Shown: in pieces, positions 6,596-7,434 of the stretch
Layout of the letters: each line of letters opens with the position of its first letter
Numbering within the stretch: the first letter of the stretch is position 1
Assembly: GCA_015257635.1 (NCBI GenBank)
Contig: JABZJU010000020.1
Coordinates: 1-7,434 of the forward strand
DNA: 7,434 bases
Reading direction: 5' to 3'
DNA from: Nanosynbacter sp.
GTDB taxonomy: Bacteria; Patescibacteriota; Saccharimonadia; Saccharimonadales; Saccharimonadaceae
Notes under the pieces: model-generated
The model's database searches: none
The model's input: only the letters and a program-made list of their open reading frames with translations
Told to the model about the DNA's origin: nothing
Translations under genes and position numbers: made by a program

Positions 6596-6982
6596 ATGAG
6601 AAAGCTGGGCATTTACTTAGTTATAACACTCGGAGCGATACTACTCGCACCTTTTGTAATTGACCAACTTTTTTTCTTCTTTTTCTTAGGAAAAATCCCA
6701 TTCACGAACATCAGCCTGCCCGCAATTTTAATGGTTATTTTCTGGGCAATTATCGTACCATCAGCAATTATCCTCAGAAAATCACTTTCTGTCCTGTTTT
6801 GGGAGCTCATTAGCATTGCCGGCGAAATCGCACAACGACGAATTAACAGAAAAATCCGCTACTTTACACCAAATCAAAAAAGCGAACTTATTTTATTATC
6901 AATTTATTTACTTTCCAATATGAAAAAGAGCGAGCCTTATGATGAGATTGAATCTCAAAAGCTCGCTCCATCTATGACCTAA
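6596..6982 (+). CDS. Unrecognised small membrane protein, 128 aa
   Basis: I do not recognise this family. The N-terminus is strongly hydrophobic, with one helix at about residues 4-31 (including a run of five Phe at 26-30) and a second at about 41-60. A third hydrophobic stretch at 64-79 could be membrane-embedded or amphipathic. A basic segment follows (R81-R-I-N-R-K-I-R88), then a weaker hydrophobic patch at 97-107 and a polar tail (K110 to T128). By the positive-inside rule R61-K62 and 81-88 are probably cytosolic. The ATG at 6596 is preferred over the in-frame TTG at 6560 because the TTG is part of a plausible -35 box and has no Shine-Dalgarno. The last 18 or so codons carry an inverted repeat that looks like the terminator of the convergent gene, so the C-terminal residues may be shaped by that function. 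It stands alone, divergent from uvrA; no function can be assigned. Confidence 0.7.
   Translation: MRKLGIYLVITLGAILLAPFVIDQLFFFFFLGKIPFTNISLPAILMVIFWAIIVPSAIILRKSLSVLFWELISIAGEIAQRRINRKIRYFTPNQKSELILLSIYLLSNMKKSEPYDEIESQKLAPSMT
6923..6968 (-). terminator. Intrinsic terminator of the surface-protein gene, inside the neighbouring CDS
   Basis: GAGCGAGC (6928-6935) and GCTCGCTC (6961-6968) are perfect 8-bp arms. Read on the minus strand, the stem ends directly in five T (complement of 6923-6927), the classic Rho-independent form. Between the arms sits a nested inverted repeat, TGAGATT (6943-6949) with AATCTCA (6951-6957), so the loop itself folds into a second hairpin. On the plus strand no U-run follows directly (the nearest T-run is 6983-6988, 14 nt away), so it acts mainly on the minus strand, about 20 bp after the surface-protein stop. 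Confidence 0.8.
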
Positions 6983-6986
6983 TTTT

Positions 6987-7434
6987 TTACAGCCGTTTTC
7001 TAAGTACCAACGCACCAGCGGCGACAGCCACAACGGCTAATCCACCGACCGTCCAAGTTGAAGTTCCTGTTTCAGCCAAACGTCCTGACACTTTTCCTGG
7101 TTTTTGGTTAGGAGCAGCAGAAGTAGAGCCTGTGGATGGGGCGACAGTTCCACCTGCACCTGAGCTGGTACCACCAGGAGTTACAGGTGGAGGTGTAGGT
7201 AGGATTGCTAGGCGATAATAAGACGCGCCGGTTGTCATGTCGTAAAACATTGCGAACATTCTGGACGCCGACGAAGACGAATAAACGCTACCAGAACCAG
7301 CCTCATTATCACCCCGCGACGTCCAGGTTTTACCACCGTCTACTGACATTACAATATATGGCAAATTAGAGGCATCCATGACTGCTGGTCGAACGTAGAC
7401 AAACAGCCTCTTACCATCATTGCTAACTCCTGTC
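6987..7434 (-). CDS. Secreted wall-anchored protein with BNR/Asp-box repeat and LAETG sorting signal, N-terminus missing
   Basis: The frame is open to the right edge, so the 148 visible residues are the C-terminal end of a longer protein; the Met at visible residue 19 is internal. Visible residues 30-37, SVDGGKTW, match the Asp-box motif S-x-D-x-G-x-T-W of BNR/sialidase-type beta-propellers, and SNDGKRLFV just before it looks like a propeller strand. A Pro/Thr/Ser/Gly-rich linker (about 79-116) resembles a wall-spanning stalk. Last comes a cell-wall sorting signal: L119-A-E-T-G123, a hydrophobic helix (VGGLAVVAVAAGALVL) and the basic tail RKRL. LAxTG is the variant recognised by class E sortases, so covalent anchoring to the envelope is expected; the sortase gene is not here. 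Asp-boxes are structural and do not prove enzyme activity, so adhesion or glycan binding are equally possible. Stop TAA at 6989-6987 is 4 bp from the convergent stop, and a strong terminator follows. Confidence 0.85.
   Translation of the reverse strand, partial: TGVSNDGKRLFVYVRPAVMDASNLPYIVMSVDGGKTWTSRGDNEAGSGSVYSSSSASRMFAMFYDMTTGASYYRLAILPTPPPVTPGGTSSGAGGTVAPSTGSTSAAPNQKPGKVSGRLAETGTSTWTVGGLAVVAVAAGALVLRKRL

Noticed and set aside
6669..6690. T-rich tract in the small membrane protein as a slippage or frameshift site
   Set aside because: The T-runs are broken by C and simply encode the run of Phe. No overlapping frame continues usefully, so there is no sign of programmed frameshifting.
7377..7379. 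ATG at 7379 as the true start of the surface protein
   Set aside because: The frame stays open to the window edge with propeller-like sequence (SNDGKRLFVYV) upstream, and there is no Shine-Dalgarno or signal peptide at this Met. It is an internal residue.
1..7434. CRISPR arrays, insertion sequences, tRNA/rRNA genes, toxin-antitoxin pairs
   Set aside because: I saw no spaced direct repeats, transposase frames, terminal inverted repeats flanking a gene, or RNA-gene signatures on either strand.

Overview
The window looks like chromosomal DNA of a small-genome bacterium. It is moderately AT-rich and compact, with short or overlapping gene junctions. TGA is read as a stop: the Fur-family gene ends in TGA directly on the thioredoxin start, so the standard bacterial code 11 fits and the UGA-recoded lineages do not. 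The single-subunit ABC exporter, the DedA protein, the PerR-like regulator with its thioredoxin, and the surface protein with an LAETG wall anchor together suggest Patescibacteria (CPR), most likely Saccharibacteria (TM7). That placement is inference from gene style, not from a marker gene. No mobile element, CRISPR array, tRNA or rRNA is visible.

Layout. (1) 1-999, minus strand: an operon reading Fur/PerR-like regulator, thioredoxin, cupin. The cupin runs off the left edge. (2) 1000-1197: a divergent intergenic region. It holds a perfect 21-bp palindrome over the regulator's promoter and a near-consensus promoter (TTGACT-17 bp-TATAAT) with a leader of about 110 nt for the exporter. (3) 1198-2970, plus: an ABC exporter half-transporter starting at TTG. 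(4) 3008-3658, plus: a DedA/SNARE-associated family membrane protein with its own extended -10 promoter. (5) 3661-6474, minus: full-length uvrA, convergent with the DedA gene with only 2 bp between the stops. (6) 6475-6595: divergent promoters. (7) 6596-6982, plus: an unrecognised 128-aa membrane protein. (8) 6987 to the right edge, minus: the C-terminal part of a secreted, wall-anchored protein with a BNR/Asp-box repeat. Its intrinsic terminator lies inside the 3' end of gene (7).

How the genes may work together. The regulator has all five residues that bind the regulatory metal in Bacillus PerR and both structural CxxC pairs. It is translationally coupled to a thioredoxin, which suggests a small autoregulated peroxide/redox-response operon. 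UvrA is nucleotide-excision repair. The exporter, the DedA protein and the anchored surface protein are envelope functions with no shown link to one another.

The most notable overall pattern is in translation initiation. Four genes that begin transcription units (regulator, DedA, uvrA, 128-aa protein) have a -10 box 6-9 nt from the ATG and no usable Shine-Dalgarno, which suggests leaderless mRNAs. The operon-internal genes and the long-leader exporter have clear Shine-Dalgarno sequences. I see no clear candidate for a wholly new multi-gene system.
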